Notes under the pieces: generated by a model
Databases searched by the model: none
The model's input: the letters and a program-made list of their open reading frames with translations, nothing else
Told to the model about the DNA's origin: nothing
Shown: one piece after another, positions 55,201 to 64,000 of the stretch
Numbering within the stretch: the stretch's first letter is position 1
How the letters are laid out: each line of letters starts with the position of its first letter
Source: Brachypodium distachyon
Taxonomy: Eukaryota; Streptophyta; Magnoliopsida; Poales; Poaceae
Direction of reading: 5' to 3'
NCBI RefSeq assembly: GCF_000005505.3
Contig: NC_016133.3
Span: 35,674,737-35,738,736 of the forward strand
DNA: 64,000 nt
Program-made: the position numbers and the translations under genes

Positions 55201-55999
55201 TTATTAGCTAATTAAAATACAATTTAATTAGAGTGAAGGCTAACGGATCTTCTCCTATCACAGTAAATCGTTTGGCTAGTAGGGAGTAACTACACCTCGC
55301 TGTACATAATATATTTTTGAAACACTGACAGATAAGTAAAATTCCTATAAAGAATATGTCCTTGTATTTATTTTTACTTATGTTCTCAAATAGTATGTAG
55401 TTTCTTATTTAAGATCTATACTTCAATCGTACTTGCACACAAAAGAATATTTCCATATGCATGCAGGCCCTATAGTTGGCAATCCATCTTGTGACCCTCC
55501 CGCTTTTATAATTTCCTTGCCATCTGTGTATGTGAATCAAGATAGTAAGGCAACTCACCGTAACATTGTCAATATTTACTCCTATATATATATGTGTGCG
55601 CAAGGACTTGAAAGCATGAGTCTACCATCCATGAAAACCATTGAATTCTTTTGATGGCACTATGTACTTTATACATAACATTTAAACAAAAAATATGCTA
55701 AGAAGAAACCGACCTGTACTTTGTGGTTCTTCAGCAATGGATGCTTGAGAGTTGGTTGTTGGTTTATATCGATACACTTGAAAAGATCACCATCTTCAAT
55801 CTATATGAAATATTACGATACCTGTTAGCAACCTAGAACAATGCTATATTAAAGAAATGATATAAAAGCAATGGCGCCTTTTATGGGTACATACCAGAAC
55901 GGTCTTGACTGCATCCTGATGATCAGATTCTCCATCTCCAGAAGCCAAAGCAATATATGATAGGAAAATTACCAGTGCGATTGCTATGTGTTGTAACAT
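52279..55999 (-). CDS. Neprosin-domain (DUF239) secreted protein, 375 aa in seven exons
   Basis: Exons 55999-55895, 55800-55714, 54567-54373, 53748-53584, 53302-53252, 53168-53022 and 52656-52279; every intron is GT-AG and every junction is phase 0. Residues 1-20 are a signal peptide (MLQHIAIALVIFLSYIALAS). Residues 65-106 hold the neprosin activation-peptide signature MKPSSYPYEL...CPRGTIPM. The catalytic-domain region (about 130-375) has NLCFDHRCPGFVQVNSRIGLGSRIQPIS, IGYWPSSIFSHL, FPQMGSGHFGWEGFGKAAYVSNI and CYPID...YYGGPGG. Length is near the family norm of 380-410. Neprosin itself is a secreted prolyl endopeptidase that uses two glutamates. Here the usual WGGE motif reads WGGH (His289), and the segment that usually reads I-E/Q-A-G-W reads VGAGS, so the protein may not be an active protease. 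No frame defects. Confidence 0.9.
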
Positions 56000-57059
56000 C
56001 TTAGGAACTCGCGAATTGTCAAGCAGGCTAATGTTTGTTTGTTGAGCAAGTATGTACTCCCTCCAGCGATGCTTGTTTATAACGGGCTAGGAAGGATTAA
56101 TATGGCAAGCCTTTAATAGCGCATAGCATTAGTAGAAGGTACGGAGTAATAAACAACTCAATTAAAAAGATTCAAATTTATTATGACAGCATTCGTCAGA
56201 TTTGGTCTTGCGTATCTAGACGTGTTTCAGCGGGCAGGTTCGTTCATTTTGGAAAAAAAGTACTTCGACTAGTACGGAGTACTGGTAATCACGGACGCTG
56301 GTGAATGCTTCGTGTCTAGGCAACGGTCAGATTTTTAACCAGCCATCAAATGCCAAGTGTACAGACCCTCACGCACTAGAACGAAAAAGAGACAATCACG
56401 AACTGAAAACCATAATTTCCTGGCATTTTTCTTCTTCAATATATGATACACCTGCTTAGGTGTATTCTAGAAAGAAAGAAAAATTCCTGGCATTTACATT
56501 TAGCTGGTATAACTTATTCTAATTCCACGTTATACGGAGAATTCAGCTAATTCTTATCCGCCCAAAACAAATACTCTATACAAGTTTGGCAAATCATACA
56601 CTAGCTCGCATTTTGATTCCGTCGTAATGCATGCGCACTACATCTAGTTAATTCAAATATTCTCCAGAACATCATAATCTTGAGCTGGCACTCACTTCTC
56701 GGAAATCGTATAGTCCATGCAAGCCATCTCTTCCGTTATTTACTCCACAACAAGGCACGAATTGCACAGCAAAATCATGAACAAGCAACGAAGCATTCAT
56801 GAAGTTCAGTGTGTACGCTAAATGTCAGACATGAGGTGCCAAATGTTGGCTTTCTTGGCTGCCGACGATGGTACACAGATTTCACTTAACTACAGCAATC
56901 AAGAGTCAAGTGTGCATGGCATATTGACATCTCCCAACTAAAACAAAACATCATTTCCTTGTGAACTTGTCTGCAACTTCAAATGCCTACCATCTGAGAG
57001 AAGAAAATCCAGCGCTCCAGAAAAACAATGTCCAATATTAAGTTGACCAATCCGTTCCA
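56000..57059. other. Intergenic region between the neprosin-family gene and MED31
   Basis: Promoter and 5' flank of the minus-strand neprosin gene on the left (no clear TATA identified), and 3' flank of MED31 on the right. No ORF or element ends supported. Confidence 0.4.
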
Positions 57060-59514
57060 CTAGCCCATCCTGCAGTCAAGATACACACAGTACAATTAGT
57101 CATCGTAAATAATGAAAATTGACTATAAAAGCATCATGCTCCAGAGCTCAAACCACAGAGCACATCAGCGAAAGGAAATAAACTGCCCAAGCACAACAGT
57201 GGTCTTTCTTAAATTGACAACCAAGCGACCAGCCATAGCAAACCTACTTTGGATCTTGCATTATTCACAAAATCTCGGATAATTCATGAAATGGACAAGA
57301 GAAGCAAAGAGAACAGATTCCTCAACTCCTTCAACGGAGGCTAATTCCTACCATAAAACAGGATTGGTTCAGCTCTCCTACAAAGCATGCTGAGAGCCTC
57401 AACCATCTTTCCTGAACAGTAAGGCCTTGTTCGGTTTCAGAGTTCCCTGCCGGTATTAGAGGGGATTAGAGGGAAATTGAACTATAAACCCAGAATTCCC
57501 CCCTTGATCCCCACCAGGCTGGGATTAACCGAACTAGGCCTAAAGGGGAACTTCATAATCTAGATTGGCAAGGATGGCCACAACTCCTTTTGAGTCTGAC
57601 CATACTGGAACAAAACAACTTTTAACTATGGCACACTCTAAATTGAAATAAATACAAAAACACTGCATGAACAACTAATAACTTCATAACATATACTCCG
57701 TCCCATATCAAGTGTCGAAATATTACATATATCTAGACGCTTTTTAGGTATAGATACATATTTGGACAAATTTGAGACACTTAATATGGGACGGAGGGAG
57801 TACTTGAATGATGGCAAGGAAGTACATACTTTCTCTTTCTACCACCCATAACATTTCTCATCTCATTCTTTGAGTTATTGGTGCCAGGAGTTCCTATAAA
57901 CTGCATGGGGGGCATTGCAGATGCAACAACAGCTGACATAGTTGGCAAGGATGATGCTGGTGCGGGAACAGGTGAAGGTGCTGACACTGGTGCTGGTGGG
58001 TGCACCGTTGCTGGCGCTGGTGCAGGGGCAGGAGTTGGTTCAGGAGGAGGACGAGGTAGGATGTGCTTCAGTCTGTTGTTCCTGTAGTTTTTCCAAAAGA
58101 AATATTGCTGCCTATGAGCAACTTCCTGTCAAAAAAAATTGCAGACAAGAGTTAGCTCATAGAAATGGTTCTAAGCCCTAGCTGATTAAACATATTTTTT
58201 AGAATATTATGCAGATAATTAAATGTCAAAGCGTGTAAATCATTGAAATGTCATGAGGATGAAACTTAATATGCTTCAACAACATTTAGTTGTATTTTAA
58301 CCAATTCCTAAACAAATAACATACAAACTGATATATCTGCAAGGTCATTCGCAGCAAAGATTTATCATTTTCCTGCTCCTTCCTACCCACAACCAATCTA
58401 CATTGAAGTAATACTCTCCAAAGGTGTGATGCTGACAACAAGATATTAACATAAAAGGGTGAGAATGGTAGTGCAATTCTAGCCAAATGGGGTCAAAGTG
58501 TCACCTTGCTTGCTGGATGTGCCATCGCGTTCCGGAAATTTGCATTTTGGAGTAGCTCAAGAAAGAAAAGGCAGTGTGGATACCTGCGCCATCAGCAACA
58601 CAATTAGGAGTTAGCATACCATTTTGCCAATGAGCATAGTTACTTGCATACAAATCAAAAGTATAGGGTAACTCACATTATGTATTTGATGTACTCCGGA
58701 CGCTGCCAATACTTGAGGTACTTGAGATACCCGATAAATGCCTCATCCTCAAAGTATCGATTCTGTGCTAGATCTGTTTTAACAAAAACAAATACTAGAT
58801 AACATCATCTCCCCTGCCGGATCCAAAACAAATACTTCCTCCGTCCAACAAAGGATGTCTCAACTTTGACTAAATTTGAATGCATCTATACACTAAGTCA
58901 TGTCTAGATACATCCAAATTTTGACAAACTAAAGACATCTTTTGTTGGACGGAGAGAGTACTAGATAACATCAGCTCCCCTGCCCGATCCATTTGAATAC
59001 TCGTATAACAAATTGACCCTGGAGATCAGGAACACAGGGAGGGAAAAGCAAAGCATAAGCAAGACGTAATCAATTCACCCTTGCCTTCCCCCGTGAGGAA
59101 GCCACTTAAGCGGTCATCGCAAGTCACTGAACAACACACAATCAAATCACGCATTCTCTCTACATTATTGAAATATCAGTTAATTTAGAGGCCATCACAC
59201 ACACTCGTTGACTAACACAAGCAAATCACAAAAACTCTCCCTGCATTCTCAACGAGCTAGCTACTCGCGACAGCACTGAACCACCAAATTGGCCCACAAA
59301 GAGGCTCAGTTGTTCTGTGCTCCCCTTCCGCCGAAAGTCGGTACGTATCACCAAAGCACGCGAGACCCAATAAGCCAAACCCTAACCAACCGGATTAAAA
59401 GGGAGCAGGGACGAGAGTTACAGTACAGTGGATGTAAATAGGGTTGGCGAGGCACTGGATGAACTCAAGCTCCAGGAGGAACCGCTGCCTCCCGTCCATG
59501 GGCGGAGGATCCAT
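57060..59514 (-). CDS. MED31: Mediator complex subunit 31 (189 aa, five exons)
   Basis: Exons 59514-59427, 58773-58677, 58583-58505, 58125-57830 and 57069-57060. All introns are GT-AG and the joined frame is 570 nt with no stop until TAG at 57060. MED31 (SOH1) is a middle-module Mediator subunit that links transcription factors to RNA polymerase II in the nucleus. Conserved core (residues 7-106): GRQRFLLELEFIQCLANPIYIH, YLAQNRYFEDEAFIGYLKYL-YW, RPEYIKYIMYPHCLFFLELLQNANFRNAMAHPASK, EVAHRQQYFFWKNYRNNRLKHILPRP. The plant-type tail is Pro/Ala-rich and ends in GGRKRKMG. The last exon is only 10 nt. Introns 1 and 4 carry MITEs. The start is the first Met before the conserved core; an open frame continues upstream to 59775 but is not needed. 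Confidence 0.93.
57423..57540. mobile_element. Tourist-like (PIF/Harbinger) MITE in MED31 intron 4
   Basis: Ends GGCCTTGTTCGGTT and AACCGAACTAGGCC with TAA on both sides (57420-57422, 57541-57543); 118 bp. The 3-bp TAA target is characteristic. Confidence 0.85.
57696..57800. mobile_element. Stowaway MITE in MED31 intron 4
   Basis: CTCCGTCCCATATCAAGTGTC at the left and ACACTTAATATGGGACGGAG at the right, flanked by TA. It ends 29 bp from the exon-4 donor. Confidence 0.88.
58793..58991. repeat. Direct duplication of about 32 bp flanking a Stowaway
   Basis: TACTAGATAACATCA-CTCC and the following CCTGCC-GATCCA occur on both sides of the MITE (about 58793-58824 and 58959-58991), with two mismatches. 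Confidence 0.75.
58835..58958. mobile_element. Stowaway MITE in MED31 intron 1
   Basis: CTTCCTCCGTCCAACAAA and TTTGTTGGACGGAGAGAG ends, TA on both sides, 124 bp. Confidence 0.88.
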
Positions 59515-59880
59515 TAGGGCAAGGTAGGGCGCCCGCCCTACCTTGGTTTTCGCCTCAGTTACGAATTGGGGAGATTTGGAGATGAAACGGGGAACTAAAG
59601 GGCTTATAGTTGGGTGATGGGAGGAGAAACGGTCGGAAGCGAGAGAATCGATGGGGAGATCAACCGGCGACGGCGGCGCTTTCGTTGCTGGAGTCAATCG
59701 TGCGCGAGGAAGACGAGCGAGGGGGGATGGGGCGATCGGCGGCGAGATGGGCCAGGAGGAGGGGGTGCGGCTCACGAAGGAAAAAGAAAGAGAGGTAGAG
59801 AGACAGATGGGCTCGGAGACGGGCTGGTATGGAGAAAGAGTAGTACAAGGTGTCCCCTTTGCGAGCCTTGTCGCGTCTTA
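59515..59880 (-). promoter_or_regulatory. GC-rich 5' UTR and promoter region of MED31
   Basis: GC-rich with GGCGACGGCGGCG and GGAGGAGGGG stretches, typical of grass housekeeping promoters. No TATA box in the right place. It ends near 59880 where AT-rich element-like sequence begins. Confidence 0.5.
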
Positions 59881-60770
59881 AAATTCAGATCTTTTTAATA
59901 TTTTTTCGTCTTTTTTTGGAAACGTATATATATTAAACAAACATAGGGGATTACAAACCTGTCACAAGGAGAGTATACATGGATGCAACTTTGCATTGCC
60001 TGAAAAAATAAGAACAGAGGATAGCAAACAAATGTTGCGGAAGACTACAACTAGAATCTGATGGCGGATCAGACGAGAGATATCAGCCACAACTGAAGTC
60101 TTCGAAAGCCTCTTTGGTGCAAGCCCTCCATAGCCCCAACGACTCTCCCGACAATCAAGCGGGCATGTGCACGAGAGGTAGCGATGGATTGAGTTGTATA
60201 TCTCGAGTACGCAACACCGAGCTCAGTATAAAACTTTCTCGCCCATTTGATCTGGGGATCAACAACGGTGGCTCTCACACCTGCCACCGGTGAATCAACC
60301 TGAACAAACAAGAATCACCAACTTCAGCAAGATCAACAACTGCTCTTATCTCCAAAATGCAAAAGAAACACCCTAACTTGATGCACATGTCACCCCTAAA
60401 AGCAAGCTTTACGTTTGAAGAACAACGGACCTATTGGGGAGAAATCTTGAGCCAGTAGCAATGAAGGGAAAAAAATAGAACACCAGGCAAATGGAAGACG
60501 AACTGATGGATCATTGGAGGAAGGGAAGAGAAAGAGGGGATCTTTGTCTTGCCCTTGCTGGAATCATTCGTTGGAGGACGAGAAGACAGGCAAAGATGAA
60601 CCCAAGACATTAGAGATCCAAGAGAAATAGCCTCAAGAGAGACGGAAAAAAAACTTACTAGGAAAACTACTTAACGCACATACTTCCCTTCCCTCCCCAC
60701 TCCGGCCGGCGGAGGAGGAGGGAAGGGGAGCAGGCGGCTCGATAGGTCAAGAGCCCTGTCGTAATTCTAC
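59881..60770. other. Probable transposable-element relic and flank of the TRIM-like element
   Basis: TTTTTTGGAAACGTATATATATTAAAC at 59915-59940 resembles a minus-strand retroposon tail. A minus-strand frame at 60311-60069 (TTQSIATSRAHARLIVGRVVGAMEG) is protein-like but unrecognised. The rest shows nothing. Confidence 0.3.
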
Positions 60771-61478
60771 TGATGAGGGCACGGATCCTCAAGAGCTAAT
60801 ATCCAACATCAAGATATGCGCGAGGGAGGAGAGGGAGGCAGGCGCACCACAAGTGAAGATGAAGGATACAAGTTAGAAGAATGACTTGTGTGCAAGGGGC
60901 AGCCAACGACAAGGATGAAATGCCCAGGTTGCACCACAAGTTGAGTACGAGTACGAGGCGCACTAGGACAGCCTACGACGAGCCCGACACGTCTAAGGGG
61001 CGTCCGGATCTGCGAGTGCATATTTGAGTCGAATTCTAGTTTGAGTCGGAATCCAGTATGAGTCGAGTCTGAGTTTGAGTCTGAGTTTGAGTTTGAGTCT
61101 GACTCTGTAATGTGTTTGGGCTGCCCCTCGCCTATATATACAAGGGGTACGTCTAGGGTTAGAGTAAGACCATGTTTTAGCTATTTTTGAGACTATTGAA
61201 TTGCGAGAAGCATTCATATGGAATCCTATACACCATATTCGTTTCAATAGGGTGTTTTTATATCTACTGAAATTCTGAGCGTAATCTGTCGTTCCGCTGT
61301 GAATTGGAAGATTGCGAAACCTCTTGTAGTCGGCGGACTACTGCGCAAGTGTGTGGTGTTGCGAATTTTCATTGTGTTGCAAGTTTGTCGTGCGGCGATG
61401 GGTGAACAGCCGGAAGATTTGTAGAATCATACAAGTTATCCACGTTGCTCTCTGAGAAGATCGGGCCACCCCTTATCA
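60771..61478 (+). repeat. 5' LTR of the TRIM-like element
   Basis: Matches 61945-62886 apart from the indels noted there. CCTATATATACAAGGGG near 61131 is a probable TATA box, and the same box is in the other LTR. Confidence 0.85.
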
Positions 61479-62211
61479 TCTTGGTATCAGATTTCCAGTG
61501 TTTACTCGGTGAGCATAGTTTTACCCTAAAAAAAAGACAAGAGGAGATTTGTGCGTGAACGTGAAGTTGGATCTGGATTGCTTGGCTTCACGCGGACAAC
61601 AAGGAAAGGATTAAAAAAGAGAGATTTCTTTTCAACAGATTGCACATACGGGTGTACTCAGCTTATTTGGACTCTTAGCGTAGAGAATTTTGTCCTGTTT
61701 TTGTTCCGGGTGATATGCTAGGTGTGCTTCATTGCATTCGGATGATGCTTTATGTCTCAATCAGGTTGGTGGCGCTGACAATGGAAGTGGCGCCAAGGAC
61801 AAGTCAAGCTAGCCGAGAGGGTGGACTTGATGTGGCAGGCCGGCGAGGCTTGAAGACGAAGTGTGGCGATGTTGCTGATTTGACGCCACCCGCTGGAGAA
61901 GACCTTTCAGTGTTGAGGACAACGCCTTTCAAAGGAGGGGAGGATGATGAGGGCACGGATCCTCAAGAGCTGATATCCAACATCAAGATATGCGCGAGGG
62001 AGGAGAGAGAGGCAAGCGCACCACAAGTGAAGACGAATGATACAAGTTAGAAGAATGACTTATGTGCAAGGGGCAGCCAACGACAAGGATAATATGCCCA
62101 GGTTGCACCACAAGTTGAGTACGAGTACGAGGCGCACTAGGACGGCCTACGATGAGCCCGACACGTCTAAGGGGCACCCGGATCTGCGAGTGCATATTTG
62201 AGTCGAATCCT

Positions 62212-62401
62212 AGTTTGAGTCGAATTCTACTTTGAGTCGGAATCCAGTATGAGTCGAGTCTGAGTTCGAGTCTGACTCTGAGTTTGAGTTTGAGTTTGAG
62301 TTTGAGTCTGAGTCTGAGTCGGAGTCTGAGTTTGAGTTTGAGTTTGAGTTTGAGTCTGAGTCTGAGTCGGAGTCTAAATTTGAGTCTGAGTCTGAGTCTG
62401 T
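62212..62401 (+). repeat. Expanded GAGTYT hexanucleotide array
   Basis: About 30 units of GAGTTT, GAGTCT and GAGTCG variants. The equivalent place in the 5' LTR (61024-61107) has about half as many. Within the array a block of about 12 units is itself repeated. Confidence 0.9.
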
Positions 62402-62722
62402 AATGTGTTTAGGCTGCCCCTTGCCTATATATACAAGGGGTACGCATAGGGTTAGAGTGAGACCACGTTTTAGCTATTTTCGAGACTATTGAATTGCGAG
62501 AACCATTCATCTGGAATCCTATACACCATATTCGTTTCGATAGGGTGTTTTTATCTACTGAAATTCTGAGCCTAATCTGTCGTTCCGTTGGGAATTGGAT
62601 GATTGCGAAACCACTTGTGGTCGGCGGACTACTGCGCAAGTGCGTGGTGTTGCGAATTTTCATTGGGTTGCAAGTTCGTCGTGCGGTGACGGGTGAACAG
62701 CCGGAAGATTTGTAGAATCATA

Positions 62723-62837
62723 CTCCCTCCGATCCTAAATGGTTGTCGAAATATTACATGTATCTAAACGCTTTTTAAGAAAAGATACATTCATATATTT
62801 GGGAAAATTTGAATCAAGAATTTAGGATCAGAGGGAG
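62723..62837. mobile_element. Stowaway MITE inside the 3' LTR of the TRIM-like element
   Basis: CTCCCTCCGATCCTAAATGG and its near complement, TA on both sides. The other LTR has the empty site AATCATACAAG at about 61427. Confidence 0.92.
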
Positions 62838-62886
62838 TACAAGTCATCCGCGTTGCTCTCTGAGAAGATCGGGCCACCCCTTATCA

Positions 62887-63309
62887 TTTGTTGTTAAATC
62901 TATACCTTTCTAAAAAATACGGACCTTTCCCTTCACCACGCGTTTTGGTCGTTTGTCAAACTCCTTTCGTCCGTCCCGCACCGGTCGCATGCACGGAAAA
63001 AAAATCGTGTCCCCGTCACTCTCGTCTCTCCCCCAACCTCCGCCGCCGCCCTTTCCCCGCCTCCGCGCCGGGCGCGGCCCTTCCCCAGCCGTTACGGCCG
63101 CCACTCCCTCCCACCTCCCTCTACTCCCCCCATGGCCCTCCTCTCCTGCGCGCGCCGCCACCGCCATGCTGCCTTCCGTTCCGTCCACCCCCGCTTAACC
63201 TTTTCTTTCGTCGCTTGTCAAACCCCCGCTTTGCCCGCCTGCCCCAACGCGATCCTCTACCCCTGCACAGATCGCGATCCTCTACCCCTGCGCACGCCAC
63301 CTCCATGCT
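62887..63309. other. GC-rich sequence upstream of the glycosyltransferase pseudogene
   Basis: C-rich on the plus strand, long shadow frames on both strands, no recognisable motif. CCTCTACCCCTGC and GATCGCGATC are repeated near 63250-63285. Confidence 0.4.
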
Positions 63310-63729
63310 CAAGTCGTCCATGAGCATGAGCAACCAGCACGACGAGTACTGGAAGCGACAAGGAGGGAGTCGCTGTAGGCGGCTCACCGATGGCCTGGCT
63401 TGACGAGTAGCCGACGCATTTCGAGAACCTCCACGCGGTGGTGCTGGAGCAGATCCGGGAGATCTCCGCCGGGCTAGATGCCAGCGGCTGCCAGTTCCTT
63501 GGGAACTCAAGGACGTGCTGGGCGGCGATGGGTTTCTGTGCCGCGGGCTCGGGACCAAGGAGTGGGTGGAGCAAGAGGCAGTCCTGCAGCATCCGGCCGT
63601 GGGGTTGTACCTGAGGCACAGCGGGGCTGCGGGTGAACCTCCGCCGCATACGGCGTGCCGATACTGGCATGGCCGACGCTGGGCTACCAGCGCGTGAACG
63701 CGACGGTGGTTCTCTTTTGCTATGAGTGA
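63310..63729 (+). pseudogene. UDP-glycosyltransferase (family 1 UGT) fragment
   Basis: Three frames together give a UGT C-terminal half. MAWLDE, a stop, then PTHFENLHAVVLEQIREISAGLDASGCQFL corresponds to the usual WLD-QP---VV---FGS----EQ-REIA-GL-ASG--FLW. Next KDVLGGDGFL...GLGTKEWVEQEAVLQHPAVGLYLRHSG matches the sugar-donor-binding PSPG box, with the key HCGWNS reading HSG and then lost. Last GVPILAWPTLGYQRVNATVV, then a stop. Intact enzymes glycosylate small plant metabolites in the cytosol. Frameshifts near 63420, 63500 and 63630, and no N-terminal half, so it is non-functional. Confidence 0.85.
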
Positions 63730-64000
63730 GCATCCCCTGGCTAAAGCATCTAAGCCAACTACTGATTGTTTTTGTTTTTCTGTTTTTTTTTTATCAAAGC
63801 CAACTACTGATTGTTGGAGCAACAGTGTTGAATACTAGCTAGGTTAATTTTTTGATTCCAAACACCAGCCCACCCGCCCAGCCAAGCTGCGCCAGCCCAC
63901 CAACACACAGCAGCATATCACGTATGGACCAGCAGAAATGATGCGTGTTCTCAAGAAAAAAAACGTACGGACCAACTGTATGCACGTGCATGATCCAGTC
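63730..64000. other. Unassigned sequence at the window end
   Basis: A short duplication of AAGC(C)AACTACTGATTGTT (about 63751 and 63799) around a T-run, otherwise nothing recognisable. Confidence 0.4.

Larger units (their letters stand above)
60771..62886 (+). mobile_element. TRIM-like non-autonomous LTR retrotransposon, 2.1 kb
   Basis: Two direct LTRs (60771-61478, 708 bp; 61945-62886, 942 bp) with TGATGAGG...CCTTATCA ends; a tRNA-Met-like primer site TGGTATCAGA at 61482-61491 just inside the left LTR; a polypurine tract AAAGGAGGGGAGGATGA ending before the right LTR. The interior is only 466 bp and has no gag or pol. The right LTR is longer because of a Stowaway and an expanded hexamer array. 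No matching 5-bp duplication seen (TCTAC on the left, TTTGT on the right). Confidence 0.85.
61945..62886 (+). repeat. 3' LTR of the TRIM-like element
   Basis: Carries a Stowaway (62723-62837) and a longer GAGTYT array than the 5' LTR. The TATA-like box is near 62425. Confidence 0.85.

Noticed and set aside
59514..59775. Upstream in-frame extension of MED31 to an ATG at 59775
   Set aside because: The extension is Pro/Ser/Arg-rich without family similarity, while the conserved MED31 core begins right after the Met at 59514. More likely open 5' UTR.
62888..63403. 171-aa plus-strand frame before the UGT relic
   Set aside because: Pro/Arg-rich composition from C-rich DNA; only its last part overlaps real UGT similarity, in another frame.

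Overview
This is nuclear DNA of a grass, most likely a Pooideae species (wheat, barley, Brachypodium or Lolium group). The evidence is many small Stowaway MITEs with CTCCCTCCGT-type ends and TA duplications, nested LTR retrotransposons, a grass-type L1 LINE, hAT and MULE elements, and short GT-AG introns. Genes are few and lie between transposable elements. I cannot name the species from sequence alone.

Layout: (1) 87-278 is the last coding exon of an unrecognised Ser/Tyr-rich gene. A 9-kb hAT element (283-9256) sits directly behind its stop codon, with an 8-bp target duplication that includes the stop. The hAT carries a broken minus-strand transposase (833-3439) and is itself split by a gag-only LTR retrotransposon (3675-8821). 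(2) 9257-15155 holds the displaced 3' flank of that gene, two hAT-type MITEs with 8-bp duplications, Stowaways, and a small membrane-protein gene (12000-12203). (3) 15156-22990 is a tandem duplication. One copy is split by a MULE-like element that contains a Copia element (16165-20756); the other is split by a solo LTR (21345-22223). (4) 23083-23405 is a broken piece of a NOP58 gene. (5) 24442 to about 30720 is a decayed minus-strand L1 LINE with an AT-rich, hairpin-bearing interruption. (6) 33540-33791 is a second copy of the small membrane-protein gene, with a GC-rich upstream region. (7) 39483 to about 49886 is a decayed chromovirus-type Gypsy element with a full 3.25-kb 3' LTR, a truncated 5' LTR and an extra ORF upstream of gag. 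(8) 52279-55999 is a complete seven-exon neprosin-domain (DUF239) gene. (9) 57060-59514 is a complete five-exon Mediator subunit MED31 gene. (10) 60771-62886 is a 2.1-kb TRIM-like retroelement with an expanding hexanucleotide array. (11) 63310-63729 is a UDP-glycosyltransferase pseudogene.

The only complete host genes I can support are the two small membrane-protein genes, the neprosin-family gene and MED31. They share no evident pathway. The elements give a relative history: hAT before its LTR insertion; tandem duplication before the MULE and the solo LTR; Gypsy and TRIM insertion before the single-LTR Stowaways. I found no CRISPR array, tRNA or rRNA gene, and none of the genes look like an operon. 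Splice sites and reading frames were worked out by hand, so boundaries may be off by a few bases where marked approximate.
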